Shown here piece after piece: positions 1 through 8,141 of a DNA stretch of 64,000 bases. Positions within the stretch are counted from its first letter, which is position 1. The number at the start of each line of letters is the position of its first letter. The notes under the pieces are model-generated. The model was not told the origin of the DNA, searched no databases, and worked only from the letters and a program-made list of their open reading frames with translations. The position numbers and the translations under genes were made by a program. Origin of the DNA: Mucilaginibacter phenanthrenivorans (GTDB lineage Bacteria > Bacteroidota > Bacteroidia > Sphingobacteriales > Sphingobacteriaceae); NCBI RefSeq assembly GCF_024721155.1, contig NZ_JAHVAP010000004.1:62001-126000 (forward strand), written 5' to 3'.

Positions 1-16
1 ATAGGCCCGGGCATTT

Positions 17-937
17 TTATTTGCCTGCCGTTGCTACGTCCGTATTGAACGATATCGGAACGGTCATCCCGCCGGGTAGGGAAGGGCTATCAGGAAATTG
101 CATATCGCCCATCATTACCTGTTTTAATTTTGCTTCTGTTATCCAGCCCGTTGTCTTATCTATCCTTATGTCTGATATCATTGAACCCTTCAGGTTATAT
201 TTTACTGCCAGGCCATTTATATTTACAGGTTTGGCGCTGGTATCGGAGGCAAGAGTGCCTTCGCCATGAATAAAATAGGTGCCGGCAACTACGTCGGCAA
301 GCTGGTAGGTAGACGATACGGTCGTTTCGGCCGGGCTCATCAGTTTGTTGGTGACCGTCCAGCTGGCCCCTTTTGCCACAAATGTATTTGGAAAAATTGC
401 AGTACCCATCTCAATACTACCTTTGAAAGCGTTTGGCCCGAACGATTGCATAAATTGTGCTGTGAACTGTGCTTTCTTTATCGAATCGGCGCCGGGTACA
501 TTTTGCAGCGCCCCGATGATCATTTTATCCACATTGGTTACGGATCTTATCTTCCCTGTTTTAGTCATTTCTAAATTAAACGGCTTATTCATCATGGCCG
601 CCAGCATAACAGACGGCAGATCTTTTGGATCATTTTTCTTTGAATCAAGGTCGACGGCGTTTTCAGCCAGGTCCATTTTCATATTGAGCGATTGATAGCT
701 CACTTCCATGTTGTAAACAGTGTCCGTTACCCCGGTTACCTTAAACGCCATCTTAAAAGCAAAAGTGAGATTGACGGAATTTTGCTGCCCGCTTACGGTT
801 TGATTGATCGTAGAAGTTGCATCAGAAGTAAGATAGTAAGTGGTGCCCTTAACGAGGTTTAAGGCCGGTTTGAATTTTTGCGGGTAACAGCAACCGACAG
901 CAATTATAAAAAAGAATGTGAATAAAACGTGTCTCAT
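17..937 (-). CDS. Secreted or lipid-anchored DUF6263-like protein
   Basis: A 306-residue protein with an N-terminal hydrophobic export segment (residues 3-15) followed by Cys16-Cys17 in an AVGC context, so it could be a lipoprotein or be cleaved by ordinary signal peptidase. The mature part is mainly alternating beta-type sequence with a phrase around residues 120-135 (pairing of a methionine-rich stretch with TKTGKI) that I associate with DUF6263 proteins of Bacteroidota. No catalytic motif is seen. A TAnnTTTG-type promoter element lies 18 bases upstream of the ATG. Function unknown; the family name is from recall. Confidence 0.75.
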   Translation of the reverse strand: MRHVLFTFFFIIAVGCCYPQKFKPALNLVKGTTYYLTSDATSTINQTVSGQQNSVNLTFAFKMAFKVTGVTDTVYNMEVSYQSLNMKMDLAENAVDLDSKKNDPKDLPSVMLAAMMNKPFNLEMTKTGKIRSVTNVDKMIIGALQNVPGADSIKKAQFTAQFMQSFGPNAFKGSIEMGTAIFPNTFVAKGASWTVTNKLMSPAETTVSSTYQLADVVAGTYFIHGEGTLASDTSAKPVNINGLAVKYNLKGSMISDIRIDKTTGWITEAKLKQVMMGDMQFPDSPSLPGGMTVPISFNTDVATAGK

Positions 938-954
938 TGTAAAAACTGGTTCAG

Positions 955-962
955 CAAATATA
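955..962 (-). promoter_or_regulatory. Candidate -7 element (TATATTTG) of the DUF6263-like gene
   Basis: On the minus strand the bases read TATATTTG, matching the Bacteroidota TAnnTTTG -7 box, 18 bases before the ATG at 937. No convincing -33 TTG is seen at the expected distance. Confidence 0.35.
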
Positions 963-999
963 CAATGAAGCGTTTAAAGGAAAGTTTTTTAAAAAGAAA

Positions 1000-1025
1000 A
1001 TAGCCGGTCTCTCAACTCCGGCTAT
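1000..1025 (-). terminator. Rho-independent terminator, minus strand
   Basis: Perfect 8-base stem (ATAGCCGG / CCGGCTAT) with a 10-base loop, followed on the minus strand by a T-rich tail (TTTTCTTTTT). It is about 740 bases beyond the nearest upstream minus-strand gene, so it ends either a long 3' UTR or a separate non-coding transcript from the gap 1026-1764. Confidence 0.55.
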
Positions 1026-1658
1026 CTTCAATTAGCATTATCATTAAATTTTCACTCGATGTTTTATACGTGAGGGAAATGGTATTGGTTTCATGGAAAT
1101 AAAAAACTCCTGCCGTTTTAAAGCAAGAGTTATATTGTGGTATTTTACCACGGCAAATAAAATATAATCGCCTGTGCTATTAGTTAGTACAGGGTTTTAT
1201 GTTTTATCATGGAGATGCTTGTCTTTATGATAAAAAATAAGGGAATTGCTTGTATAGCTATACCGATTATTGCATATATGTTCATGATAACGCGGGTTTG
1301 AGAGTGAATGGAAAATGTATAATAACCTATAAAACGATTATTGCAAAAATCATACCCATTAGGTTGAAAGTGCCCTGGTGTAATTGGTTGGAATGTTTAA
1401 TTTTTGGTGGGGAAATCCCCGAAAGGAACGTGTAGAATTTTGTGTAATTTTTTCCACAAAACGGGGAATTTTATACCCTATTTATTGAAGAATAATATCG
1501 TGCCGTTTTGTAAGGTTATCAACACTTGTGTGTAAAAACAAGGCTTTTCGCTATTTTCTATCGCAATATACGAATAATTAACTGTTTGTTAAAAAATGCA
1601 GTAAATTAATTTTAACGATATGTTATTACTATTTTGCAATAGTTGTTCCATTCTTAGT
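1026..1658. other. AT-rich intergenic stretch with several hairpins, no gene recognised
   Basis: No convincing coding sequence; the only plus-strand frame (61 codons from 1250) has no recognisable features. Visible structure: GTGGTA/TACCAC hairpin at 1137-1151, CCTGTGCTA/TAGTACAGG hairpin (one mismatch) at 1171-1193 followed by a T-rich tail on the plus strand, and GGGG-AAAT-CCCC at 1409-1420. Two sequences one base off a DnaA box (around 1451 and 1517) are isolated and are not taken as an origin. Confidence 0.4.
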
Positions 1659-1769
1659 AGTTGGCAGTCGATAGTGAGCAGTTGGCAGTTGAAATAATAT
1701 AAATAAACCGGCCCATCACTGCAGTTTGTTTAAAACCATTGTGTAACTGCGTACTGCAAACTGCCTACT
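1659..1769. repeat. Inverted pair of heptad arrays (AGTn4 and ACTn4)
   Basis: AGT recurs exactly every 7 bases at 1659, 1666, 1673, 1680 and 1687; ACT recurs every 7 bases at 1746, 1753, 1760 and 1767. The four bases between anchors vary. The two arms are complementary in their anchors and could form a long imperfect hairpin with a loop of about 55 bases. The ACT arm runs over the stop codon of the DUF885 gene at 1765-1767, so the array contributes its last codon. Confidence 0.8.
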
Positions 1770-3555
1770 GCCCGCTATTGCCGCTGCCTCCCCCGGTCTT
1801 CACCGTCATCATTGCTTCTTTAATGTACCTTACGGGTGTGCTGCCATAGCTTAAAAACTTCTCGTTAAATTCCTTTAACTTATACTTATCACCAAGTTTC
1901 TTTTTATAAGCCTCACGCAGATCCATTATTTCCCTGTAGCCTGTATAATAACTATCCAGTTGTACGCTGCTTACACTAACGCGTTTCCATTTGCCTTCGG
2001 CCTCTGCCTGTTGCTGAAATGCCTCGCGGGTAAGCAGTTTTATGGCGTCCTGCTGTTGCATATTTTGCGTATGCACGGAGTAATCCAAAATGGTATTACA
2101 AACCGAACGCAGGTGCCATTTGTACCACATTAGCCGCATTTCAGGTTGTTCGTCTCCCCCAAAACCATTGTCCAGCATCATTTCCTCGCTGTAAACGGCC
2201 CATCCCTCAACCATGGCACCATTGCCAAAAACTGATTTGATAAGGCTCGGCGCTTTATTTGAGTATATCAACTGCACATAATGGCCTGGGATAGCTTCAT
2301 GAATGCACAGGATCTGCAGTGTATAATTGTTATACTCACGCAAATAGCTTTCAGCCTTCTCAGACGACCATCCGGCCAGGCTGCCTACATTGAAATAAGA
2401 ATTACCATCCTTGTCATATGGCCCGGGCGAACTCATTGATGCTCCGGCAACACCTGCCATATATCCGGGCTCCTTACGTACTACTAACGGTTTTGATGGA
2501 TCGAGCGTAACCAGGTCCTTTGACTTTACAAAAGCGGTAAGCTTAGGGATCTGCTTTTCAATTGCCGACTGGAAATCGCCCGGTTCGGCATGTTTGGCCG
2601 ATAGGGTATCAATCAGCTTTGCAATAAGTTCCAATGAATCGGAAGGCATTGCTTTGCTGCCAAAATATTTGGGCCAAAGCTTTTTGCTGATCTTCGCCAT
2701 TTCGCGGTGCAGATATTTCTTACGCTCAACGGCCGAGTTGAAAATTTGTTGGGCAGTTGATTCCGATTGAATGTTATACTTGAACTTCGATTCGTACAGA
2801 TCCTTTCCCAGCCTGAAGCTGCGAGGTTTATCGTTTTTTAACGCCTTTAACCAGGCCGCGTAGGCTCTTATAGCGTCTGCAGATACCTTCGCCCTGTCGA
2901 GCATTAATTTCTGTTCTGCCGCAGGGATATTTGTTTTTTTTAGTGAATCTGCAAAGTCCTTTTCAAATATACCAACCCCACCGAGGTGCTGTTCGGCGGC
3001 CAGGGAAGTTAGTTCAGCAACAGGATTTCTGAGCTGCTTTTCAGCTTCCTTATAATAAGCCGGGATGTTGGTCATCTTTTGATAGAAATTACGCAGGCGC
3101 TTACTTAGGGGAGCGTAGTGTTCATTCAGGATATAAGCAAATGTGCTGATAACGTTGTATGAAGACGGGTCCCACTGCCAGGCCTTTTGCTGTTGCAGGC
3201 TCCATTCTATCTGTTCCATCTGGTTTTGCATCAGGTGGTAATCCATCCGGTTGCCTTCAGATAGCTGGGTTATTTCAAACCTGCTTAACGAGTCGATCTG
3301 CACCTTGGCGAAAGTTACCATCTTATCCCTGATCTTGTCGTCAGGAACAAACAGCAGGCTGTCGTATTTATGATACCCTACAGATGTTGCCCAATCCGGG
3401 TTTAATTTCCATAAACCTTCCAGGAAGGAGTTTTCATAAATAGTAAATGCAGCATCGTCCTTGCCTTGCAAGGGCCCCGTAGATGAGCCGTCCTTTTTAC
3501 ACCCTATAAGTAACGAGAAAATAAGACAGGCAAAGAATAATAGTTTTTTTATCAC
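1765..3555 (-). CDS. DUF885 family lipoprotein, putative metallopeptidase
   Basis: A 596-residue protein with a lipoprotein signal: hydrophobic residues 4-18 and a lipobox ending in Cys19, followed by two lysines. It carries the DUF885 hallmark HEAIPGH (His419 to His425), a zinc-binding-like HExxxGH variant, followed by EGWAVYSEE at 450-458, which supplies the acidic residues expected of a gluzincin-like fold. These proteins are thought to be periplasmic or surface peptidases; no substrate is established. Length is normal for the family. The last codons lie in a heptad repeat array, so the extreme C terminus (NSGQ) may be repeat-derived. Confidence 0.85.
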   Translation of the reverse strand: MIKKLLFFACLIFSLLIGCKKDGSSTGPLQGKDDAAFTIYENSFLEGLWKLNPDWATSVGYHKYDSLLFVPDDKIRDKMVTFAKVQIDSLSRFEITQLSEGNRMDYHLMQNQMEQIEWSLQQQKAWQWDPSSYNVISTFAYILNEHYAPLSKRLRNFYQKMTNIPAYYKEAEKQLRNPVAELTSLAAEQHLGGVGIFEKDFADSLKKTNIPAAEQKLMLDRAKVSADAIRAYAAWLKALKNDKPRSFRLGKDLYESKFKYNIQSESTAQQIFNSAVERKKYLHREMAKISKKLWPKYFGSKAMPSDSLELIAKLIDTLSAKHAEPGDFQSAIEKQIPKLTAFVKSKDLVTLDPSKPLVVRKEPGYMAGVAGASMSSPGPYDKDGNSYFNVGSLAGWSSEKAESYLREYNNYTLQILCIHEAIPGHYVQLIYSNKAPSLIKSVFGNGAMVEGWAVYSEEMMLDNGFGGDEQPEMRLMWYKWHLRSVCNTILDYSVHTQNMQQQDAIKLLTREAFQQQAEAEGKWKRVSVSSVQLDSYYTGYREIMDLREAYKKKLGDKYKLKEFNEKFLSYGSTPVRYIKEAMMTVKTGGGSGNSGQ

Positions 3556-4031
3556 CAGGTTTATCTGTTTAAATTTTGATGGATAAACTTAAAACATTTA
3601 GCCGAAATAAATCGAAAGAATATAAACAAGTATATAGAAGTTTTACAATAGAGGCAAAACGGGTAGCGCTTACCGGGAAAGCCGGTAGTTATCTTTAGCC
3701 ATGAGTTAAAAATAGCGGACTTTCAAAATTTGGCGTAATCTTAAATTTCTTAAACACAGGAAACGTAAATCCGAAAAATAAATTATTGAGCAATAACACC
3801 TTTCGCCCCCTTAATAATTAAAATCAAACCATTGGGAATTATTTTAAGCTATTGATTAATAATCAGCGGGTTATTGTCCATTGTCGACATTTTTTTAACT
3901 CAAATAAAGAAAAACTATTAAGCCACTTTTACGTAAAAGAGAACTTTGTTTACCAAGTTAATTTTTGTTGCTATATTGTGGCATATTTAATTTAAAGCTA
4001 AGTTTATAGGAAATTTCTACAATATCTATTA
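3556..4031. other. Divergent intergenic region between DUF885 and outer-membrane protein genes
   Basis: A 476-base AT-rich gap holding the promoters of two divergent genes. GGTAGCGCTTACC and CCGGGAAAGCCGG near 3661-3690 are imperfect palindromes. A near match to the -7 box (GAACTTTG) lies near 3942, about 90 bases before the plus-strand ATG. No small gene or RNA gene is recognised. Confidence 0.35.
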
Positions 4032-6479
4032 ATGAAGGTCAAAATCGGGTGCTTATTATCGGCGTTCTTAGCTGTTTTGTTTTGTAACGTATATGGACAA
4101 ACCACGACCTGTTCAATCCATGGAAAAGTAGTAACCGAAACCAAATCACCTGCCGAAGCCGCCACAATAATCCTCTTAAAATCACGTGATTCGTCCATAG
4201 TAAGTTCAACTATTGTAGCCAAAAACGGGCTTTTTAGCTTTACCGCTATTCCGCCTGATAGTTATTTGCTGCTTGTTACCGCGGTAGGATATAGTAAGCT
4301 ATATGTTGGCCCTTATAACGTTGAAGGCGGCCAGAATTTCAAGACGGCTGAAATTGTTTTAAGACAAACGGCCAATCAACTAAGGGAAGTAACGGTGGTA
4401 AGTACCCGGCCCGAAATAGAGGTTAGGCCCGGCAAAATCACCCTGAACATTCCTAATAGTTTAACTGCCGATGGTAGTTCGGCCCTGGAGATCCTGAGGC
4501 AATCGCCTGGAGTAAGGGTTGATAACAGCAATAATATAAACATAATTGGCCGCCAAAGCGCCTTGATAACTATTGATGGTAAGACATTAAGCCTCTCGGG
4601 CGATGATCTGGCGGCTTATCTTCGCAGCATCCAGTCGAATATGATCGATAAGATTGAACTGATTACGGCCGGGTCGTCGAAATACGATGCCTCCGCAGGT
4701 GGAATAGTAAATATCGTGCTAAAAAAAGGAAATAATATTGGTGCGAACGGAACCGTTACCGCAACAGGCGGATATGGTAAGTATTATAAAAGCGTGTTGG
4801 GCGCAACTTTTAATGACCGGATGGACAAGTTCAATGTTTTTGGTTCGTTCAGCCATGCTGCGGATAAAACCTTTCATAATTTTATAAATGACAGGATCAT
4901 AAATTTTGACGGACTTACCAGCGACTATCACGTTGACTATAAAGGCGTTCAGAAAAGTAAAAACAATAATTTTCGTGCAGGCGCTGATGTTTTTATCACC
5001 CCAAATCAAACCATCGGCTTTTTAATTGACGGCTTCTCGCGAAGCGATGCATATGTCAAGAATAATGGCCTGAAGATTAATAATAACGGTGTGCTGGATT
5101 CCATCATCACAGCCGACTCCCATTTACAGCGTAATATCACCAAGGTAAATTATAACCTGAATTACAGCGGCAAACTGGATAAAAAAGGGAGCGTATTATC
5201 TGCCGATATAAATTATACCGCGTTCAGCCGCAGTTCTTCAGAATATATTACCAACAAATTTTATAACGCCGACCTTACGCCTTACCGCGATTCGTTATTA
5301 CAGGAAAACCTGTCGCCATCTACCATTCACGTTTATTTATCCAAAATTGATTTTTCAACCCCGCTGGCAAAAACAGGTAAGTTTGAAGCGGGTATAAAGT
5401 ATAGCCACGCTACCAGCAATAACGACCAGGTTTTTGGTCCGATGGTAAATGGCGTGTACCAGGTTGATGCTGACTTAAGCAACCATTTTTATTATACCGA
5501 GAATATTAACGCTGCATATGTATCCTATGCAAACAAGTTTGATAAGTTCGATCTTTCAGCCGGGCTGCGTGGTGAACAAACAAGCGCAAAGGGCAATGCT
5601 GTAACGTTAAACGCGATGATAGATCGCAGTTATTTTAACTTGTTCCCGCAGGCACAATTAGTTTATAAACTGAACGAAAAAAACGAATTCTCCCTGAGCT
5701 ATAACCGCGGGATAACCAGGCCGCTTTACGAGGACATTAACCCCTTTTTATATTATGTCGACTTGTATGATTACCGGTCGGGTAACCCGAATTTAAAGCC
5801 CCAGTTTTCAGATAATATCGAGTTATCACATACTTATAATAAATCCATTACCACTACGCTATACACTTCAATTATAAAAGATGCATACGACTTTGGTTTT
5901 TACGAGCAAAATGATTCATCTAAGGTAAATATCAAAACCCAAATCAATTTGGGATGGATTTATAACTATGGCATCAAAGTATCAGTGCCTGTACGGGTAA
6001 CCAGCTGGTGGAATGCTTATTTCCACGCCGATGTTTCGTACCAGCGCTATGTAGCCTATCCGCAAAATGGAAATTTGAATAAAGGGACTCAGGACATCAT
6101 ATTACAAACGAGCCAAAATTTTATTATCAGCAAAACTGTAAACGCCACGATAGGCGCCGACTACGAATCACCCAATTTTTACGGTATTAATCAGAACAAG
6201 GCTCGTTACATGGCAAATGCAGCTTTAGGTACACAGTTGTTCAATAAGCGTGGAACGCTTCGTTTGGTTGTGTCCGACGTCTTTAATACATTGCAGGACA
6301 GGGGGTATACAAACTACGAAAATCTGAACCTGACTATAATTGACAAAAAAGAAAGCCAGGTAGCGCGACTTACCTTTACCTATCGCTTTGGAAAAACATC
6401 TATTAAGGGAATAACGGCGCATCGCACCGGGAACGAGGAAGAAGTAAAGAGAATCGGCGGCGGTGGCGGCGGAAATTAA
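4032..6479 (+). CDS. Outer-membrane beta-barrel family protein (TonB-dependent receptor-like)
   Basis: An 815-residue protein with a Sec signal peptide (residues 1-22, ending VYGQ). Residues about 28-110 look like a carboxypeptidase-regulatory beta-sandwich domain. A plug-like region follows at about 125-235 (ALEILRQSPGV, then the ITIDGK and ITAGSSKYDASAGGIVNI phrases). The rest is alternating beta-strand sequence typical of the 'outer membrane beta-barrel family' group related to TonB-dependent receptors. Unlike SusC it has no SusD partner next door, so polysaccharide uptake is not implied. The C terminus is a glycine-rich tail. Ligand unknown. Confidence 0.85.
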   Translation: MKVKIGCLLSAFLAVLFCNVYGQTTTCSIHGKVVTETKSPAEAATIILLKSRDSSIVSSTIVAKNGLFSFTAIPPDSYLLLVTAVGYSKLYVGPYNVEGGQNFKTAEIVLRQTANQLREVTVVSTRPEIEVRPGKITLNIPNSLTADGSSALEILRQSPGVRVDNSNNINIIGRQSALITIDGKTLSLSGDDLAAYLRSIQSNMIDKIELITAGSSKYDASAGGIVNIVLKKGNNIGANGTVTATGGYGKYYKSVLGATFNDRMDKFNVFGSFSHAADKTFHNFINDRIINFDGLTSDYHVDYKGVQKSKNNNFRAGADVFITPNQTIGFLIDGFSRSDAYVKNNGLKINNNGVLDSIITADSHLQRNITKVNYNLNYSGKLDKKGSVLSADINYTAFSRSSSEYITNKFYNADLTPYRDSLLQENLSPSTIHVYLSKIDFSTPLAKTGKFEAGIKYSHATSNNDQVFGPMVNGVYQVDADLSNHFYYTENINAAYVSYANKFDKFDLSAGLRGEQTSAKGNAVTLNAMIDRSYFNLFPQAQLVYKLNEKNEFSLSYNRGITRPLYEDINPFLYYVDLYDYRSGNPNLKPQFSDNIELSHTYNKSITTTLYTSIIKDAYDFGFYEQNDSSKVNIKTQINLGWIYNYGIKVSVPVRVTSWWNAYFHADVSYQRYVAYPQNGNLNKGTQDIILQTSQNFIISKTVNATIGADYESPNFYGINQNKARYMANAALGTQLFNKRGTLRLVVSDVFNTLQDRGYTNYENLNLTIIDKKESQVARLTFTYRFGKTSIKGITAHRTGNEEEVKRIGGGGGGN

Positions 6480-6487
6480 TCTTTTGT

Positions 6488-6865
6488 TTATCCCGCGTGT
6501 CCGCTCATCATGCTGGCAAAAATAATCAGCAATACCAGTATGCTGATACCCACATATAAATAGTCCTTTTCGAGCGCGAAACCTATGGTAGAAAACACAA
6601 CTCTTAAAATGGGCGTTGCTATTAACAATATAATGCCCAGTTGAATAATAGCTTGACCCTTAAAGCTAATTGAAGCGTGAATTAAACTGCCAATATTTTG
6701 AAGGAAAGGAGGAATACCCTTAAATACTTTATAGTTGGGAATAGAATGACCATGCCTGTATATAAAAAAGATACCGCCAAAAATAACAACGGTCATTGAT
6801 AGCATCATACCGCCGCGCAGCACCTTGCCTATTAATGATTGAATGTCGGTGTCTTTGAATTTCAT
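6488..6865 (-). CDS. DUF1634 membrane protein
   Basis: A 125-residue protein with three predicted membrane segments (about 17-38, 68-95 and 100-120) and a short cytoplasmic N terminus. DUF1634 proteins are habitually encoded beside TauE/SafE anion exporters, and that is the arrangement here: the exporter lies upstream on the same strand, separated by 115 bases that contain an inverted heptad array. It may be an accessory subunit of the exporter; the biochemical role is not established. Confidence 0.8.
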   Translation of the reverse strand: MKFKDTDIQSLIGKVLRGGMMLSMTVVIFGGIFFIYRHGHSIPNYKVFKGIPPFLQNIGSLIHASISFKGQAIIQLGIILLIATPILRVVFSTIGFALEKDYLYVGISILVLLIIFASMMSGHAG

Positions 6866-6871
6866 TTTTTA

Positions 6872-6977
6872 GTTCATTGTTGATGGTTCATAGTTCATGG
6901 TAGCTTCAATTGGCGTTTAGTTTATAGAATATATTATCATTCAGTTTTTTTTCGGCTATGAACTATTAACCATCAAC
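6872..6977. repeat. Inverted pair of heptad arrays (GTTn4 and AACn4)
   Basis: GTT at 6872, 6879, 6886 and 6893, and AAC at 6961, 6968 and 6975, all at exact 7-base spacing. The arms face each other across a loop of about 65 bases. The AAC arm ends at the stop codon of the TauE/SafE gene (6981). Confidence 0.8.
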
Positions 6978-6980
6978 CAA

Positions 6981-7817
6981 TCAAATCTTCCCCACAATTC
7001 CGTTATAGATCATCTGCCCGGCTAAAAAGGATACCACAATAGCAAATACCCACCTCAGCCAGCCTGATGACTTGGTATGAACCAGGATCTTCGATCCGGT
7101 AAATGCTCCGAATAATACCCCTATAACTACCGGCATCACCAGCCCCGGACTTATATAACCTCTTTGCAAATAAACCACCGCGCTTGCCGATGCGGTAACA
7201 CCGATCATAAAATTACTGGTAGTGGTTGACACCTTGAATGGGATGCGCATAATGGTATCCATCGCAATCACCTTTAATGCTCCGGAACCAATACCCAGCA
7301 ATCCCGAAACTACGCCGGCAAATATCATCATAAAAAAGCCGCCGCCTACGTTGCGTACGCTGTACTGAACGCTCCCGGTGGAAGTTGGATAGCAGCTGTT
7401 GAGTTTTAATTTTTTGGCCAGGTAGCTTTTTTCTGTAACGATTTGTTCCGCCTTTTTGCGCAATGATAATAATGCAGAACAAAGCAGGATCACGCCAAAT
7501 AATATGGCGATATAATGCGTAGGAACGTACACCGCCAATATGGCGCCGCACATGGCCCCGGCAGTTGTGGCTATCTCCAGGAACATGCCCAAACGCATAT
7601 TGGTGATTCCCTCCTTAACATAGGCTGCTGCCGAACCGGATGAAGTTGCAATTACCGATACCAACGAAGCCCCGATAGCGTAATGAATATCGACGTTAAG
7701 AATGAGTGTAAGCAACGGGATAATTACCACGCCGCCGCCCAGCCCGGTTAATGAGCCCAATAACCCTGCAAAATAGGAGCCAATAAGTATAATAAGTGTA
7801 AATACAATTACCGTCAT
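6981..7817 (-). CDS. Sulfite exporter TauE/SafE family protein
   Basis: A 278-residue membrane protein with about eight hydrophobic helices in two halves. The N-terminal half contains the family's glycine-rich GSLTGLGGGVVIIPLL phrase (about 21-36) and the second half a related GLLGIGSG (about 173-180), matching the internal duplication of TauE/SafE transporters. The family exports sulfite, sulfoacetate or other sulfur-containing organic anions; the substrate cannot be read from sequence. Likely co-transcribed with the DUF1634 gene downstream. Confidence 0.85.
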   Translation of the reverse strand: MTVIVFTLIILIGSYFAGLLGSLTGLGGGVVIIPLLTLILNVDIHYAIGASLVSVIATSSGSAAAYVKEGITNMRLGMFLEIATTAGAMCGAILAVYVPTHYIAILFGVILLCSALLSLRKKAEQIVTEKSYLAKKLKLNSCYPTSTGSVQYSVRNVGGGFFMMIFAGVVSGLLGIGSGALKVIAMDTIMRIPFKVSTTTSNFMIGVTASASAVVYLQRGYISPGLVMPVVIGVLFGAFTGSKILVHTKSSGWLRWVFAIVVSFLAGQMIYNGIVGKI

Positions 7818-8123
7818 GCAGCTAAAAAAGTAGGACGCCGCTAAAGTAATAATAACTTTTTTTACGCACTTACTTTAATGTTTGTCTATAGATTTAGTGT
7901 GAAAATGGATGTGTGGATTTTTGATGTGCGAATGTGCGGATGACGCGATTTGAAGATGTGTTGGTTTGATGATTTGAAAAATTGAAGTAACATGCTTCTA
8001 TATTGATCGATGATGATCGATAAACTAAAGCCGCCAAGCCGCTCTATAGGAGCGCAATATTGTAGAAAAAGCAATCACAACATATTTAGCGCTCCGCAGG
8101 TGCGCAACCAACACGGCATTTTG
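7818..8123. repeat. Intergenic stretch with loose GATG-type word array
   Basis: Between the TauE/SafE and UbiD genes, 7901-7990 consists of GAT-led words (GATGTG, GATTTG, GAATGTG) spaced 7-9 bases apart, with GAT at 7908, 7916, 7923, 7939, 7947 and 7955. It resembles the strict heptad arrays elsewhere but is less regular. The remainder is AT-rich with no gene. Confidence 0.5.
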
Positions 8124-8131
8124 TACATTTG
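8124..8131 (+). promoter_or_regulatory. Candidate -7 element (TACATTTG) of the UbiD-family gene
   Basis: TACATTTG matches TAnnTTTG and ends 10 bases before the ATG at 8142, implying a very short leader. No clear -33 TTG is present. Its position argues against the longer in-frame start at 8010. Confidence 0.35.
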
Positions 8132-8141
8132 CCCATTAAAT

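Noticed and set aside
1250..1435. 61-codon plus-strand frame in the first large gap
   Set aside because: No recognised features, irregular composition and no promoter or partner; more likely part of non-coding DNA.
1440..1530. Possible chromosomal origin (two near-DnaA boxes in AT-rich DNA)
   Set aside because: Both boxes are one base off consensus, only two occur, and no replication genes are near.
8010..8141. 44-residue N-terminal extension of the UbiD-family protein
   Set aside because: Composition unlike the family start; a -7 box lies within it, so the real start is 8142.
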